A stretch of DNA of 64,000 nucleotides from Streptomyces sp. R28 (lineage in GTDB: Bacteria; Actinomycetota; Actinomycetes; Streptomycetales; Streptomycetaceae), in the NCBI RefSeq assembly GCF_041052385.1, contig NZ_CP163439.1:5507001-5571000 (forward strand). Reading direction: 5' to 3'. The notes beneath the pieces were generated by a model. That model made no database searches. It was not told where the DNA came from and saw only the letters and a list, made by a program, of their open reading frames with translations. This document shows, in pieces, positions 23,734-32,238 of the stretch. Every line of letters starts with the position of its first letter. Position 1 is the stretch's first letter. The position numbers and the translations under genes are program-made.

Positions 23734-24533
23734 GGCGCTACGGGCCGGCGGTGCTGCTGCTCCTGACGGGTGCGGCGATCCTGCGGATATCGCTGCTCAG
23801 CGAGTTGTACCTGCGGTATGTGCAGGCGGGACTACGGCCATACCTGGTCGTGTCCGGGTTCCTGCTGGTTCTGCTGGCGGCGGCCGCGGCGGTCGGGCGA
23901 CCGGAACAGGAACCGTACGCCGAGCAGGGCCAGCACGCAGAGCACGGCGAACACGCCGGCCGCGATCAGCAACGCGAGCACGGCGAGCACGACGATTCCG
24001 GCGGCGATTCCCACGCCCACGATCAGCACGGCGGCCACCATAGCCCCGGCGTCGCCTGGCTCCTCACCCTCCCCGCCCTCGCCCTCCTCCTCTTCCCGCC
24101 CCCCGCGCTCGGTTCCTACAGCGCCGAACGCGAGGCGGCGCAGCGGGCCGCGCAAGGGGTCGGGGCCTTCCCCGCGCTGGCGGCCGGGAACCCGGTGGAA
24201 CTGACGGTGGCGGAGTTCGGTTCCCGGGCGATCTACGACAGCGGACGGTCGCTGGCCGGCCGCACGGTCCGGCTGACCGGCTTCGTCACCCGCGACGACG
24301 ACGGCACCTGGTACGTCACCCGCCTCCTCGTCGCCTGCTGCGCCGCCGACGCCACCACCAGCAAGGTCGAGATCCGGGGCGCGGACGCTCCGCCCGTCGA
24401 CGCCTGGGTCACCGTCACCGGCGCCTGGCACCCCAAGGGCACGCTCGGCACGGACGAGGCATGGCCGCCCGTCCTGGACGCGGCGTCGGTGCGGCGGGTC
24501 GCGCAGCCGGCGAACCCGTACGAGAAGCGGTAG
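23730..24533 (+). CDS. TIGR03943/DUF1980 family membrane protein, 267 aa
   Basis: Two N-terminal membrane helices are followed by a His/Glu/Asp-rich loop (HAEHGEHAGRDQQREHGEHD and SHAHDQHGGHH). A third helix and a C-terminal soluble domain come next (VRLTGFVTRDDDGTWYVTRL, LLVACCAADA). The family partners the COG0701 permease and is linked to metal handling in other bacteria (YcgQ/YcgR type). The His-rich loop fits Zn or another divalent metal. GTG 23730 overlaps the permease stop as GTGA. With the permease truncated, this protein may be orphaned. It may still be translated by coupling to the regulator transcript. Confidence 0.82.
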   Translation: MRRYGPAVLLLLTGAAILRISLLSELYLRYVQAGLRPYLVVSGFLLVLLAAAAAVGRPEQEPYAEQGQHAEHGEHAGRDQQREHGEHDDSGGDSHAHDQHGGHHSPGVAWLLTLPALALLLFPPPALGSYSAEREAAQRAAQGVGAFPALAAGNPVELTVAEFGSRAIYDSGRSLAGRTVRLTGFVTRDDDGTWYVTRLLVACCAADATTSKVEIRGADAPPVDAWVTVTGAWHPKGTLGTDEAWPPVLDAASVRRVAQPANPYEKR

Positions 24534-24675
24534 CAGCGGTAGCAGCGCTCGTCGCGCGGCGGTCGGCGGGGTTTCGCGGGGCGTGCCACGGGTAGTCGGG
24601 CGGCGTCCGGGCGAGCGGTGGAACGGCCACCCAAAGGCCCTGGACCAGGCAGGCCGCTCTCATGAGGAGGCTGCT

Positions 24676-25419
24676 GTGCGGCCCAAAGACGGTCATCGTG
24701 ATGAGCGGGGACGAGAGCGGACGGGTGCCGCGGACGCGATCGCCGACGGCGTACGCGGTGCCGGACCCGGCGAGATCCCGGCGCGGCTGTGCGGCGTGGC
24801 CGTCGAGCTGCTGCCCGTGACCGGCGCGAGCGTGTCGCTGCACAGTGACGGCATGCCCGTCCAGCTGGGCGCGAGCAGTGCGCAGGCCGCGTATGTGACC
24901 GAGATCCAGGCGACCTTGGGCGACGGCCCCTGCCAGTCCGCCGCACAGAGCGGTACGCCCGTGCTGGCCTGCGACCTGACGACCGGAGGAGACGTCCTGC
25001 GCTGGCCGGTCTTCGCCCAGCAGGCCACGGCCGCCGGGGTGCGGGCGGTCTACTCGATGCCGCTCGGCAACGACACGGTGTGCGTGGGCACGCTCGACCT
25101 CTACCGGGACACCCCCGGCGACCTCACCGACCGGGATCTGCGGACGGCGCGGCTGGTGGCCGGGATGATGACGGTGGCGCTGATGGCGCTGCCGCGCGCG
25201 GAGGACGCGGGCGACCAGGACGGCGAACGGTGGCTGGGCGGCCTGGCCGCCGACCACGACCAGGTCTACCAGGCCACCGGCATGATCATGGCCCAGCTCG
25301 GCGTCGGCACGGACGAGGCGCTGGCACGGCTGCGGGCCCACGCGTTCGCGGGCGGGAGTACGGCCCTGGACGTGGCACGGGACGTGGTGGAACACCGGGT
25401 GCGGTTCGACCAGGAGTAG
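24676..25419 (+). CDS. GAF-ANTAR domain regulator, 247 aa
   Basis: The GAF domain covers about residues 30-170 (VTGASVSLHSDGMPVQLGAS, TLGDGPCQSAAQSGTPVLAC). The C-terminal ANTAR domain (QVYQATGMIMAQLGVGTDEA followed by LARLRAHAF) has the three-helix pattern that binds paired RNA hairpins for antitermination. GTG 24676 is fixed by AGGAGG 5 nt upstream. Such proteins act in the cytoplasm on nascent RNA in response to a ligand or phosphorylation. The RNA target is not evident nearby. Confidence 0.88.
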   Translation: MRPKDGHRDERGRERTGAADAIADGVRGAGPGEIPARLCGVAVELLPVTGASVSLHSDGMPVQLGASSAQAAYVTEIQATLGDGPCQSAAQSGTPVLACDLTTGGDVLRWPVFAQQATAAGVRAVYSMPLGNDTVCVGTLDLYRDTPGDLTDRDLRTARLVAGMMTVALMALPRAEDAGDQDGERWLGGLAADHDQVYQATGMIMAQLGVGTDEALARLRAHAFAGGSTALDVARDVVEHRVRFDQE

Positions 25420-25448
25420 GGCCGCGGGTCCGCCTAGGATCGTCGACC

Positions 25449-25724
25449 ATGGACATAGTGGGTCTCATCTTCGTGCTGGCCGCGTTCGCAGGCATCCTCA
25501 CCATCCAGAGCAGGATCTCCCGGACGGATCAGCGAGTTGCCCGGGTCGAGCACAAACTCGACCTGATTCTCGACCACTTGGGGCTGCGCGCGGACGACCC
25601 GCGGATGGACGAGGTCCTCGCGCTCGTGCGGAACGACAGGAAGATCCAGGCGATCAAGGTCTATCGGGAGATCACGGGGGCGGGCTTGAAGGAGGCCAAG
25701 GACGCGGTCGAGCGCATGGCCTAG
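25449..25724 (+). CDS. Small membrane protein with an L7/L12 C-terminal-like domain, 91 aa
   Basis: One N-terminal membrane helix (MDIVGLIFVLAAFAGILTIQ) and a short coiled segment precede a domain close to the ribosomal L7/L12 C-terminus: KIQAIKVYREITGAGLKEAK followed by DAVERMA. Similar short proteins are common in Streptomyces; they are not ribosomal stalk proteins, and their role is unknown. The start is the ATG beginning the helix. It lies 29 bp after the GAF-ANTAR gene and may be cotranscribed. Confidence 0.75.
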   Translation: MDIVGLIFVLAAFAGILTIQSRISRTDQRVARVEHKLDLILDHLGLRADDPRMDEVLALVRNDRKIQAIKVYREITGAGLKEAKDAVERMA

Positions 25725-25732
25725 CGCAGGGG

Positions 25733-26572
25733 TCAGATCTCCACCCGGCCGCGTTTCCTGACTTCCGCCAGGCGTTGGGCGCCGAGTTCGACCGCGGCCA
25801 GGGTGGCGTCGCCCGGTACCTGGCCGAGGCCGCCGTTGGTGACGGTGATGGCGTCGTCGCCGACGCGGACGGCCGCGACGTGGAGGGTGAGCGTGGGCGC
25901 GGCCGTGCCCTCACCCGTGCTTTCACCCTCGCCCTCACCCTCGTCCCCGCCCCCCTCCTCGTTCTCGGAGACGCCGCTGAGGACGATGTGCAGACCCCGC
26001 CGGGCGTCGCCGACCTCCGGCATCCGAGCCTCGCCGACCTCCACGGTCATCAGCCCGCCGCGCGTGGTCCTGGCCGTGAACTGCCCGCATGTGCGCGGCA
26101 GGCTGCCGAGCCACTCCAGCGTCCGGTCCACTTCCGCCGGCCGATGGGCCACCACCTGGTAGCGCAGCTGGGCCTCGTCGTACTCGTCGTCGAGGCCGAC
26201 CGACGCGCGCGTACGGGCGTCGGGCCCGAACAGCTCCTCCGCGTACAGGGCGTCGAGCAGCCGTCGGCACTCGGCCGACTCGGCGCTCGCCTTGAGCATG
26301 GCGTCCCGCCAGGTGGCGACGCCCCGGGTGGGGACCCAGGGTTCCCCGAGATCGGCCTCGGTGATGAGGGCGGCCCGGGCCTGCGCCTCGGTGAGGGTCG
26401 GGGCGGCCGCGGGGGTCGGGGGCCCGGTGGCGGTGGCCGCGGGGGAGACCGCGGCGGGGACGCCCGAGATCGCCCTCTCCGGCCGGACGAGGGAGCAGGC
26501 GGAGGCGGTGGTCAGCAGGGTGGCCGCCGAGAGCGTCGAGGCGATGACGGCGCGGGCCGGGGGACGGGGCAT
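25733..26572 (-). CDS. Secreted lipoprotein of unknown function, 279 aa
   Basis: A signal peptide ends in a lipobox, TTASAC, giving a lipidated Cys at about residue 26. An Ala/Pro/Thr linker leads to a globular domain with ITEADLGEPWV, WRDAMLKASAESAECRRLLD and a late strand DAITVTNGGLGQVPG. A Glu/Gly-rich loop interrupts the domain. It resembles Streptomyces proteins with a PknH-sensor-like or LpqN-like fold, but no confident family is assigned. Its stop lies 9 bp from that of the L7/L12-like gene (convergent). Confidence 0.7.
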   Translation of the reverse strand: MPRPPARAVIASTLSAATLLTTASACSLVRPERAISGVPAAVSPAATATGPPTPAAAPTLTEAQARAALITEADLGEPWVPTRGVATWRDAMLKASAESAECRRLLDALYAEELFGPDARTRASVGLDDEYDEAQLRYQVVAHRPAEVDRTLEWLGSLPRTCGQFTARTTRGGLMTVEVGEARMPEVGDARRGLHIVLSGVSENEEGGGDEGEGEGESTGEGTAAPTLTLHVAAVRVGDDAITVTNGGLGQVPGDATLAAVELGAQRLAEVRKRGRVEI

Positions 26573-26758
26573 CGCGGGGCCTCCTGGGCTGGGGTCGGGC
26601 GTGCGCTCAAGAGCGGTGCGTGTTCTTAAGGCATCACCCCGGGAGTACGACCACCAGCGCGCCGAGCCGTCCGGGTGACGGGGTCCGCTCCCCCTGCGGG
26701 CAGGCCGGATCGCCGATTCGGGCCACGCGGAGGCGGGCCGGTCGGGGAGGATGCGCGG

Positions 26759-29700
26759 GTGACGACGGACATATGGCGGAACGTGGCGGTCGTTCTCATC
26801 GGCCTCGTCCTACCCGTCATCGGCGCTTGGTGGTTGGAACGTCCCCGTAGGCGTTCGGCTCATCCGGCCGCCTCCGAGTTCCTCCCGTACGCGGTCCGGG
26901 CGGTGGAGGCCGAACAGCTCCGGGGGCTGGGACGACCGCTGTACCCACCGGCCGGCATGGCTCCGCCGGGTAGGCTGCCGCGGGCAGCGGGGCAGAGCAT
27001 CGCGGCGACGTTCGAGAGCCTGCACGACAAGCGCCTGGTCATCCTCGGCGACGCGGGGTCGGGCAAGACGACCGCTGCCCGCAGACTCGTTCCCATGCTG
27101 CTCGACGACGGTCCCATGCCCGTCATGGTCGGCCTCTCCTCGTGGGAACCCGCGTCGCAGAGTGTGCAGGACTGGTTCATCTCACGCGTCGCGGACCGTT
27201 ACGGCGCGGAAGCGGACCATGTGCGGGTTTTGACGGTGACTCGTCGCCTGCTTCCGGTACTCGACGGGCTCGACGAGCTTCCCGACTCCCAACGGGCCAC
27301 CTGCGTACCCCTGTTGATGCGCTGGCTGGACGGGTTCCCCGGGTACGTGCTGACCTGCCGCACCGACGCCTACGAAGACATGGCCGACCTCCTCGGCCCC
27401 GGCGTGGGCACCACCGTGACGCTGCTGCCGCTGCGGGCGCAGGACGTCGCCGCCGAGTTGCGTGCGGTCGACGCCCGGCGATGGGCGCCGGTCGCCACGG
27501 CCGTCGAGGACGAACCGTCCGGTCCGCTCGCCGAGGCCCTTTCCTCACCATGGTTCCTGTCGCTCGCAACAAGTGGCTACGAAGGGCATCGGCACCGGGA
27601 CCCAACAGAGCTCACCGACCGCGGGGAGCTGCCCGACGCCGCTGCCGTACGGCAGCGGATCTGGGACACGGCCGATCCGACGGTCAGCATCGAGGGCTGG
27701 GGCACGGACGGAAGGCGCCGCCTCGAACTGATCGCCGACGCGATGGGGAGCGAGGCCGACGGCCTGCTGCTGTGGTGGCGGATGGCCGGTAAGTACGGTT
27801 CGCCGTGGGCGGTGGCCTATGTGACCGCCGCGTTGCTGGGGATTCCCGCCCTTGTCGCGCTGGCGGCGGACCGGGGGCTCGGGAGCAGCCTCTCGGGGAT
27901 GTACGGCATCTTCGGCTATCTGGCCTTCCTGGCACCGATGATCTCGCACCAGGAGCCCCGGCGTCTCTGGCGGCGACCGGCGCTGCGGCTGGTGCCGCTT
28001 CATGGAGCCACCTTCTGGTTCTTCGCGACGACGCTCGGTGTGGGGCTGATCAGCCCGCCCATCGGCGTGGTCATCACCCTGGATCCGGAGTGGTTTCTCC
28101 CCCGAACATGGTTCTCGATGGGCCTTATGGCGATCGGTGCTGTCGCGGCATTCGTAATCATGATCACCGGGCCGAACACCGAACCCGGCCGAGCCCGCCG
28201 AGCCGGTGACCAGCTCTCCGATCTGGGGGCAGCGCTGCTCACCTCAAGCGCGGTCACCGCACTCGCGTGTCTCCCGATCGGTCTGTTGTCCGACCCGGCA
28301 GGCCAGACCGCGGGCAGCGATGGACTGCCCTGGTTCGTGTGGGCGGCGACCTCGCTGGGATTCTTCACCACCGTCCTGCTGACCCGCACCGCCTGGGGAC
28401 GCTACCGCCTCACCCACCTCGGGTTGGTCCTCGACGGGGAACTGCCGCTGCGCCTCGGCCGCTTCCTGGCCGAGGCGCAGGAACAGGGAGTGCTCGTACC
28501 GGCCGACGGATACGGCGCCGGCTGCTACACGTTCCGCCACAGCCTGGCCCGCGAGGCCCTGCTGGGCGGGGGAACGGACCGACTGGCCCGCGTCCGCGCC
28601 ACGGAACGCTTTCAACAAGAGATACGCGCCGAGGTTCTGACCTTGCCGGAGTCCGTCGCCTACCTCGCGTTCACGTCCGACGGCAGCCCCGAGAGGTACG
28701 CGCGCGAGCGGGAGCACATCGCGGAGCTGGCCGACGAGGTGCTGACCAACGAGCTGCGCGCCGCCGCGGACAAGGGCACCGAGGCGTACGAGCGGTACCG
28801 CGAGGCCAGGCAGCGTATGAGCGAGGCGCTGCGCGTGAGCGTCTGGGCGAACCCCACGACGGCGCGGCTCTACGGGCTCGCGGCGCTGCTGGCCGGGGCC
28901 ATCGTGTGCGGAGCCGTCGGAGTGCTGACCGGCGTGGACCAGTCGAAGGTGGGCGTAGGCATGGTCGGGTGGACGCTGGGGGCCTGTCTGGTCCTTCTTG
29001 TCGTCGCCCGCTCGGATGCAACGCCGGTTCCCCGCCGCGTCGCCTACGTGATCGTCGCCGTTCTGGCCCTCTACACCTCCACGCCCTGGACCCTGTCCCC
29101 GTTCCTCCCCGAGCACTCGCTGGGAACCATCGCGGCGATCACAGCGGCAGCAGACATCTTCTTCCTAGTCGCCTGGCTCTACGCCCGCCCCCATGTGTCC
29201 CGTGCCCGCGCCGTACTGGACGACGACCCCGACGCCTGGCCCGAACTCCCGGCCATCCGTCACCATCGTGAAACCGCGTCCGAGGCCCGGCAGACCTGGC
29301 TGACCGTCGTGGCCCGGGACGGTGTCATGCCGCTGATCCGGGGCCGGCTCAGGGTCGGTACGGACACGGGGACGGTGCCCGCGCTGCCCGCGATCGCCCC
29401 GTCCCGGCTCACCGGCTCACGGCGTTCCGACCAGTTCGTGGGCACGGATACGGCCGATGAAATCGCCTTCCATCTTCGCGAGTTGGAGAGCGCGAGCATC
29501 GGCGTCAGCGGGCAGCGCGGGGTGGGCAAGTCCAGTCTCATGCAGCGGTTCTGTACCTCCGGCTCGCTGTCCGCCGCCGACAACCTGCTCGTCCTGGCGC
29601 CCGCCCCGACCTCGTACGACCCCCGGGAATTCCTGATCCATCTGTTCGCGGAGGTGTGCCGCCAGGTCACCGGCGGCAACCCTGGGGACGACGGGCGCCA

Positions 29701-30997
29701 GGCCCCGGATCCTGTGCGCCGCAGGACCCTCGTGCACCAGCTGGGTGCCGCCCTGATGGTGGCCGCAGGCGTTCTGATCACCGTCGTGACACTTCTGTGG
29801 CCCGAACTCACCGCGGCCGCGGCGGCGGTCACCGGTCATGCGAAGGCGCTGGTGATCGCCGGGGGTGGCGTGCTCACCGTCGCGGGCCTCACGTGGGCGC
29901 TGTCCCTGTCCCTACGGGCGGGCCGGGCTGGGCGCCGGCACGGAAAAAACCCGCGGGACACCGAGGTATTGGCCGCCACCCATCTGCGCACCCTGCATTA
30001 CCAGTTGACGTTCCTGCGCACCCGCAACGCCCAGCTCGCTCTCCCGGGCGGGCTTCAACTGGCCGACGGCTCCCAGGTCCAGCACACCCAGCAGGTGCTC
30101 ACCTACCCCGAACTGGTCGCCCGTTTCCGCGCGTTCCTCACCGAGGTCGCCCGGGACCGCGGGCAGTCGGGCGGGCGTGTGGTCATCGGGATCGACGAAC
30201 TCGACAAGCTGGGCAGCTCGCAGGACGCCGAGCGGTTCCTCAACGACCTCAAGGTCGTCTTCGGGATCCGCGGCTGCCACTTCCTCGTCGCCGTGTCCGA
30301 GGACGCGCTGACCACGTTCGGTCGGCACGTCCTCGATGTGCGCACCGCGTTCGACAGTGCCTTCGACCGCGTGGTCGCCGTACGCCCGCTCAGCCTCAGC
30401 CAGGCGCGCACGCTCCTCGAACTGCGGGGCGTTTGGCTGCCCGGGCCGTATCTGTGGCTGTGCCAGGTGCTGTCGGGCGGTCTCCCGCGGGACCTGCTGC
30501 GCGCGGTGACGAGCCTGGCCACGGAACGCGCTCTGCGCGGCACCGTGGGCCTGCGGAAGCTGTCGCAGAGGCTGATCGAGGACGACGCCCGGACCGTCCT
30601 CTCCGCGCAGACCCGGTACGCCGCCACGCTGAGCGGCGCCGATGCCCCACGCGCCGCCCGGTGGATCGCCGACGCATCACAGGCCGCGGTCACCGCCGAC
30701 GAGTGGGAGGCCGCCATCGGCGCCGCCCCGCCCATCGACCCCGACCAGTACGACGTGGCTCGCGCCGTGACCCAGGTACGCGCCTACCTGGCCCTGGGGG
30801 CCACCCTCATGCGGACCTTCACCGAGGGCGACGTGGCTGCCACCCTCGACTGGTTGCGCCTCGCGGGCCCGGACCCGGTCGACCGTCTCACCACCGCCCG
30901 CGCCAAACTCGCCACCGAGCCCGAGACGTCCTGGTCGGCCGTGAACCGCTACCGCTCCGAGACACCGGGCTTGGCGCCCTTGCCCGAACCGACGTAG
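26759..30997 (+). CDS. Dual-NTPase membrane protein: NACHT-like module plus KAP-like module, 1412 aa
   Basis: GTG 26759 follows GAGGA. An N-terminal helix (residues 9-25) anchors a NACHT/STAND-like NTPase: Walker A GDAGSGKTT (97-105), Walker B LPVLDGLDE (165-173) and the sensor-like LTCRTDAY (198-204). Residues 350-540 and 700-810 hold about nine membrane helices. A second P-loop module begins with GQRGVGKSS (918-926) and ends its core with VVIGIDELDK (1141-1150) and HFLVAVSEDAL. Two membrane helices (994-1012, 1030-1050) sit between its Walker A and B, the hallmark of KAP NTPases. NACHT and KAP proteins are linked to defence and signalling; this pairing in one chain is unusual. The 3' end overlaps the DUF397 gene in antisense. 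Confidence 0.85.
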   Translation: MTTDIWRNVAVVLIGLVLPVIGAWWLERPRRRSAHPAASEFLPYAVRAVEAEQLRGLGRPLYPPAGMAPPGRLPRAAGQSIAATFESLHDKRLVILGDAGSGKTTAARRLVPMLLDDGPMPVMVGLSSWEPASQSVQDWFISRVADRYGAEADHVRVLTVTRRLLPVLDGLDELPDSQRATCVPLLMRWLDGFPGYVLTCRTDAYEDMADLLGPGVGTTVTLLPLRAQDVAAELRAVDARRWAPVATAVEDEPSGPLAEALSSPWFLSLATSGYEGHRHRDPTELTDRGELPDAAAVRQRIWDTADPTVSIEGWGTDGRRRLELIADAMGSEADGLLLWWRMAGKYGSPWAVAYVTAALLGIPALVALAADRGLGSSLSGMYGIFGYLAFLAPMISHQEPRRLWRRPALRLVPLHGATFWFFATTLGVGLISPPIGVVITLDPEWFLPRTWFSMGLMAIGAVAAFVIMITGPNTEPGRARRAGDQLSDLGAALLTSSAVTALACLPIGLLSDPAGQTAGSDGLPWFVWAATSLGFFTTVLLTRTAWGRYRLTHLGLVLDGELPLRLGRFLAEAQEQGVLVPADGYGAGCYTFRHSLAREALLGGGTDRLARVRATERFQQEIRAEVLTLPESVAYLAFTSDGSPERYAREREHIAELADEVLTNELRAAADKGTEAYERYREARQRMSEALRVSVWANPTTARLYGLAALLAGAIVCGAVGVLTGVDQSKVGVGMVGWTLGACLVLLVVARSDATPVPRRVAYVIVAVLALYTSTPWTLSPFLPEHSLGTIAAITAAADIFFLVAWLYARPHVSRARAVLDDDPDAWPELPAIRHHRETASEARQTWLTVVARDGVMPLIRGRLRVGTDTGTVPALPAIAPSRLTGSRRSDQFVGTDTADEIAFHLRELESASIGVSGQRGVGKSSLMQRFCTSGSLSAADNLLVLAPAPTSYDPREFLIHLFAEVCRQVTGGNPGDDGRQAPDPVRRRTLVHQLGAALMVAAGVLITVVTLLWPELTAAAAAVTGHAKALVIAGGGVLTVAGLTWALSLSLRAGRAGRRHGKNPRDTEVLAATHLRTLHYQLTFLRTRNAQLALPGGLQLADGSQVQHTQQVLTYPELVARFRAFLTEVARDRGQSGGRVVIGIDELDKLGSSQDAERFLNDLKVVFGIRGCHFLVAVSEDALTTFGRHVLDVRTAFDSAFDRVVAVRPLSLSQARTLLELRGVWLPGPYLWLCQVLSGGLPRDLLRAVTSLATERALRGTVGLRKLSQRLIEDDARTVLSAQTRYAATLSGADAPRAARWIADASQAAVTADEWEAAIGAAPPIDPDQYDVARAVTQVRAYLALGATLMRTFTEGDVAATLDWLRLAGPDPVDRLTTARAKLATEPETSWSAVNRYRSETPGLAPLPEPT

Positions 30998-31176
30998 TCC
31001 ACGAAGGTACGGAAGGCCTCCGGCGTGAGCGTGAGCATGCCGTGGCCCGGGTTCTTGGAGTCACGGACGGCGACGCAGGGGGTGAGGTCGGCGACCTCGA
31101 CGCAGTCGCCGCCGCTGGTGCCGCTGTAGCTGGACTTACGCCACGTCGCGGCCTTCAGCTGCTCGCTGGTGTCCAT
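30949..31176 (-). CDS. DUF397 protein, 75 aa
   Basis: The conserved core is complete: WRKSSYSGTSGGDCVEVA, VAVRDSKNPGHGMLTLTPEA and FVDYV. DUF397 proteins are small partners of XRE/DUF5753 regulators in streptomycetes and modulate development or secondary metabolism in known cases such as BldB-like systems. Its start lies inside the end of the upstream XRE gene (41-bp overlap), indicating coupling. Its 3' end overlaps the end of the dual-NTPase gene by 49 bp in antisense. Confidence 0.88.
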   Translation of the reverse strand: MDTSEQLKAATWRKSSYSGTSGGDCVEVADLTPCVAVRDSKNPGHGMLTLTPEAFRTFVDYVGSGKGAKPGVSER

Positions 31177-31984
31177 AGCGTTCCTCCATCACGCGGGCGA
31201 TCAGGTTGGCCGAGTCCTCGGGCGAGAGGGCGCCAGCCTGCAAGCGAGCGTATCCGACTGAACGTTCCCTAATAACTTGCGGGTTGGGGGTCATGTGCCC
31301 CTGGTCGTAGCTCTCGCTGTAGAAGAGGTCGGGGTGCTCGTCGAAGCGCAGGAGGTTGAACGTGCCCATCATTCCGGTGTGCGCGCCTACGGAGTACGGC
31401 AGCACCTGGATGTGCACCGACTGGTTGTTCCGGAAGCTCAACAGGTGGGCGAGTTGCTCGCGCATGACGTCCCGGTCGCCGACCATCCGGTACAGCACCG
31501 ACTCGTCCAGGACCACCCACAGCGCGGGTGGCTGTTCGCGCTCCAGGATGCGCTGCCGATCCATGCGGGCGGCGACCATCTCCTCGACCCTGTCCGGGTG
31601 GTCCACGCACAGCAGCGCCGCCGCGTACGCCTTCGTCTGGAGAAGCCCGTACACCAGCTGGCTCTGATACGTGGAGATGTACGTCGCCTTCGACTCCATG
31701 TCGGCATACGGCTGGAACCACGTCGGCAACTGGCTGCGCAGCACCAGCCCCACCATCCGCGAGAACATCCCGTCCGTCACCAGCGCCGCGTCCACACGCT
31801 CGGCGAAATCCCGCGTCGGTACCTTCAGCGTCGTCTCGATCTGGCCGATCAGCGACCCCGAGCAGAACAGAACCGAGCCCAGCTGCTTCAGAGTCAGCCC
31901 CGCCTCCTCCCGCTTTCTCCTCAGCTCGTAGCCGAAGTAGTCCAACGGAGAAGCCGTGGGGTCGAGTTGACGAATGTGTACCAA
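31136..31984 (-). CDS. XRE/DUF5753 regulator, 282 aa
   Basis: An HTH is visible at residues 18-75 (ELRRKREEAGLTLKQLGSVL, CSGSLIGQIETTLKVP). The C-terminal DUF5753 domain is typical: YISTYQSQLVYGLLQTKAYA, LWVVLDESVLYRMVGDRDVM, SVHIQVLPYSVGAHTGMMGT. TTG 31984 is the first start with a Shine-Dalgarno-like GGGGGTGG upstream. It forms an overlapping pair with DUF397. It is divergent from the threonyl-tRNA synthetase leader, about 115 bp away, and could affect that promoter. Confidence 0.88.
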   Translation of the reverse strand: MVHIRQLDPTASPLDYFGYELRRKREEAGLTLKQLGSVLFCSGSLIGQIETTLKVPTRDFAERVDAALVTDGMFSRMVGLVLRSQLPTWFQPYADMESKATYISTYQSQLVYGLLQTKAYAAALLCVDHPDRVEEMVAARMDRQRILEREQPPALWVVLDESVLYRMVGDRDVMREQLAHLLSFRNNQSVHIQVLPYSVGAHTGMMGTFNLLRFDEHPDLFYSESYDQGHMTPNPQVIRERSVGYARLQAGALSPEDSANLIARVMEERYGHQRAAEGRDVA

Positions 31985-32100
31985 GGCGTACCACCCCCAA
32001 GTCCGGTCTGTAGCTGAGCGTAATCACACGGCTCCGCACAGGTGACGTGAATCGGGAAATCACCGCGACATCCCCGCCCACCCGCTGTTACCGTCGCCCC

Positions 32101-32157
32101 ATGCAGCGCGCCAACCCGTCTCTCACGACGACGCCGGACCCCGTCCCGGCGCGCTGA
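32101..32157 (+). CDS. Thr leader peptide of a transcription attenuator, 18 aa
   Basis: ATG 32101 opens an 18-codon frame, MQRANPSLTTTPDPVPAR, ending at TGA 32155-32157. It carries three consecutive ACG threonine codons (32125-32133). No ribosome-binding site precedes it, so a leaderless start is possible. GCGCGCC (32106-32112) can pair with GGCGCGC (32148-32154), placing the Thr codons in the loop of a pause-type hairpin. A terminator follows at 32175, and the next gene is a threonyl-tRNA synthetase. This matches ribosome-mediated attenuation sensing charged tRNA-Thr. Confidence 0.75.
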   Translation: MQRANPSLTTTPDPVPAR

Positions 32158-32174
32158 CACCTGAGCGATCCGAA

Positions 32175-32201
32175 GCCCCGGGGCGAGTGCCCCGGGGTTT
32201 T
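32175..32201 (+). terminator. Attenuator terminator before the ThrRS gene
   Basis: CCCCGGGGC (32176-32184), loop GAGT and GCCCCGGGG (32189-32197) form a perfect 9-bp stem followed by TTTT, an intrinsic terminator with a real U tract. It lies 18 bp after the leader stop and 38 bp before the synthetase ATG. CCCCG at 32139-32143 could pair with CGGGG at 32179-32183 as an alternative, antiterminating fold. Confidence 0.8.
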
Positions 32202-32238
32202 GTCGTGGGTGCTCGTCCGTTCACCTGGAGGAGTAGCC

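Noticed and set aside
32101..32238. T-box riboswitch upstream of the ThrRS gene
   Set aside because: No T-box consensus (AGGGUGG-type) or specifier stem was found in the short leader, whereas a Thr-codon leader peptide and terminator are present.
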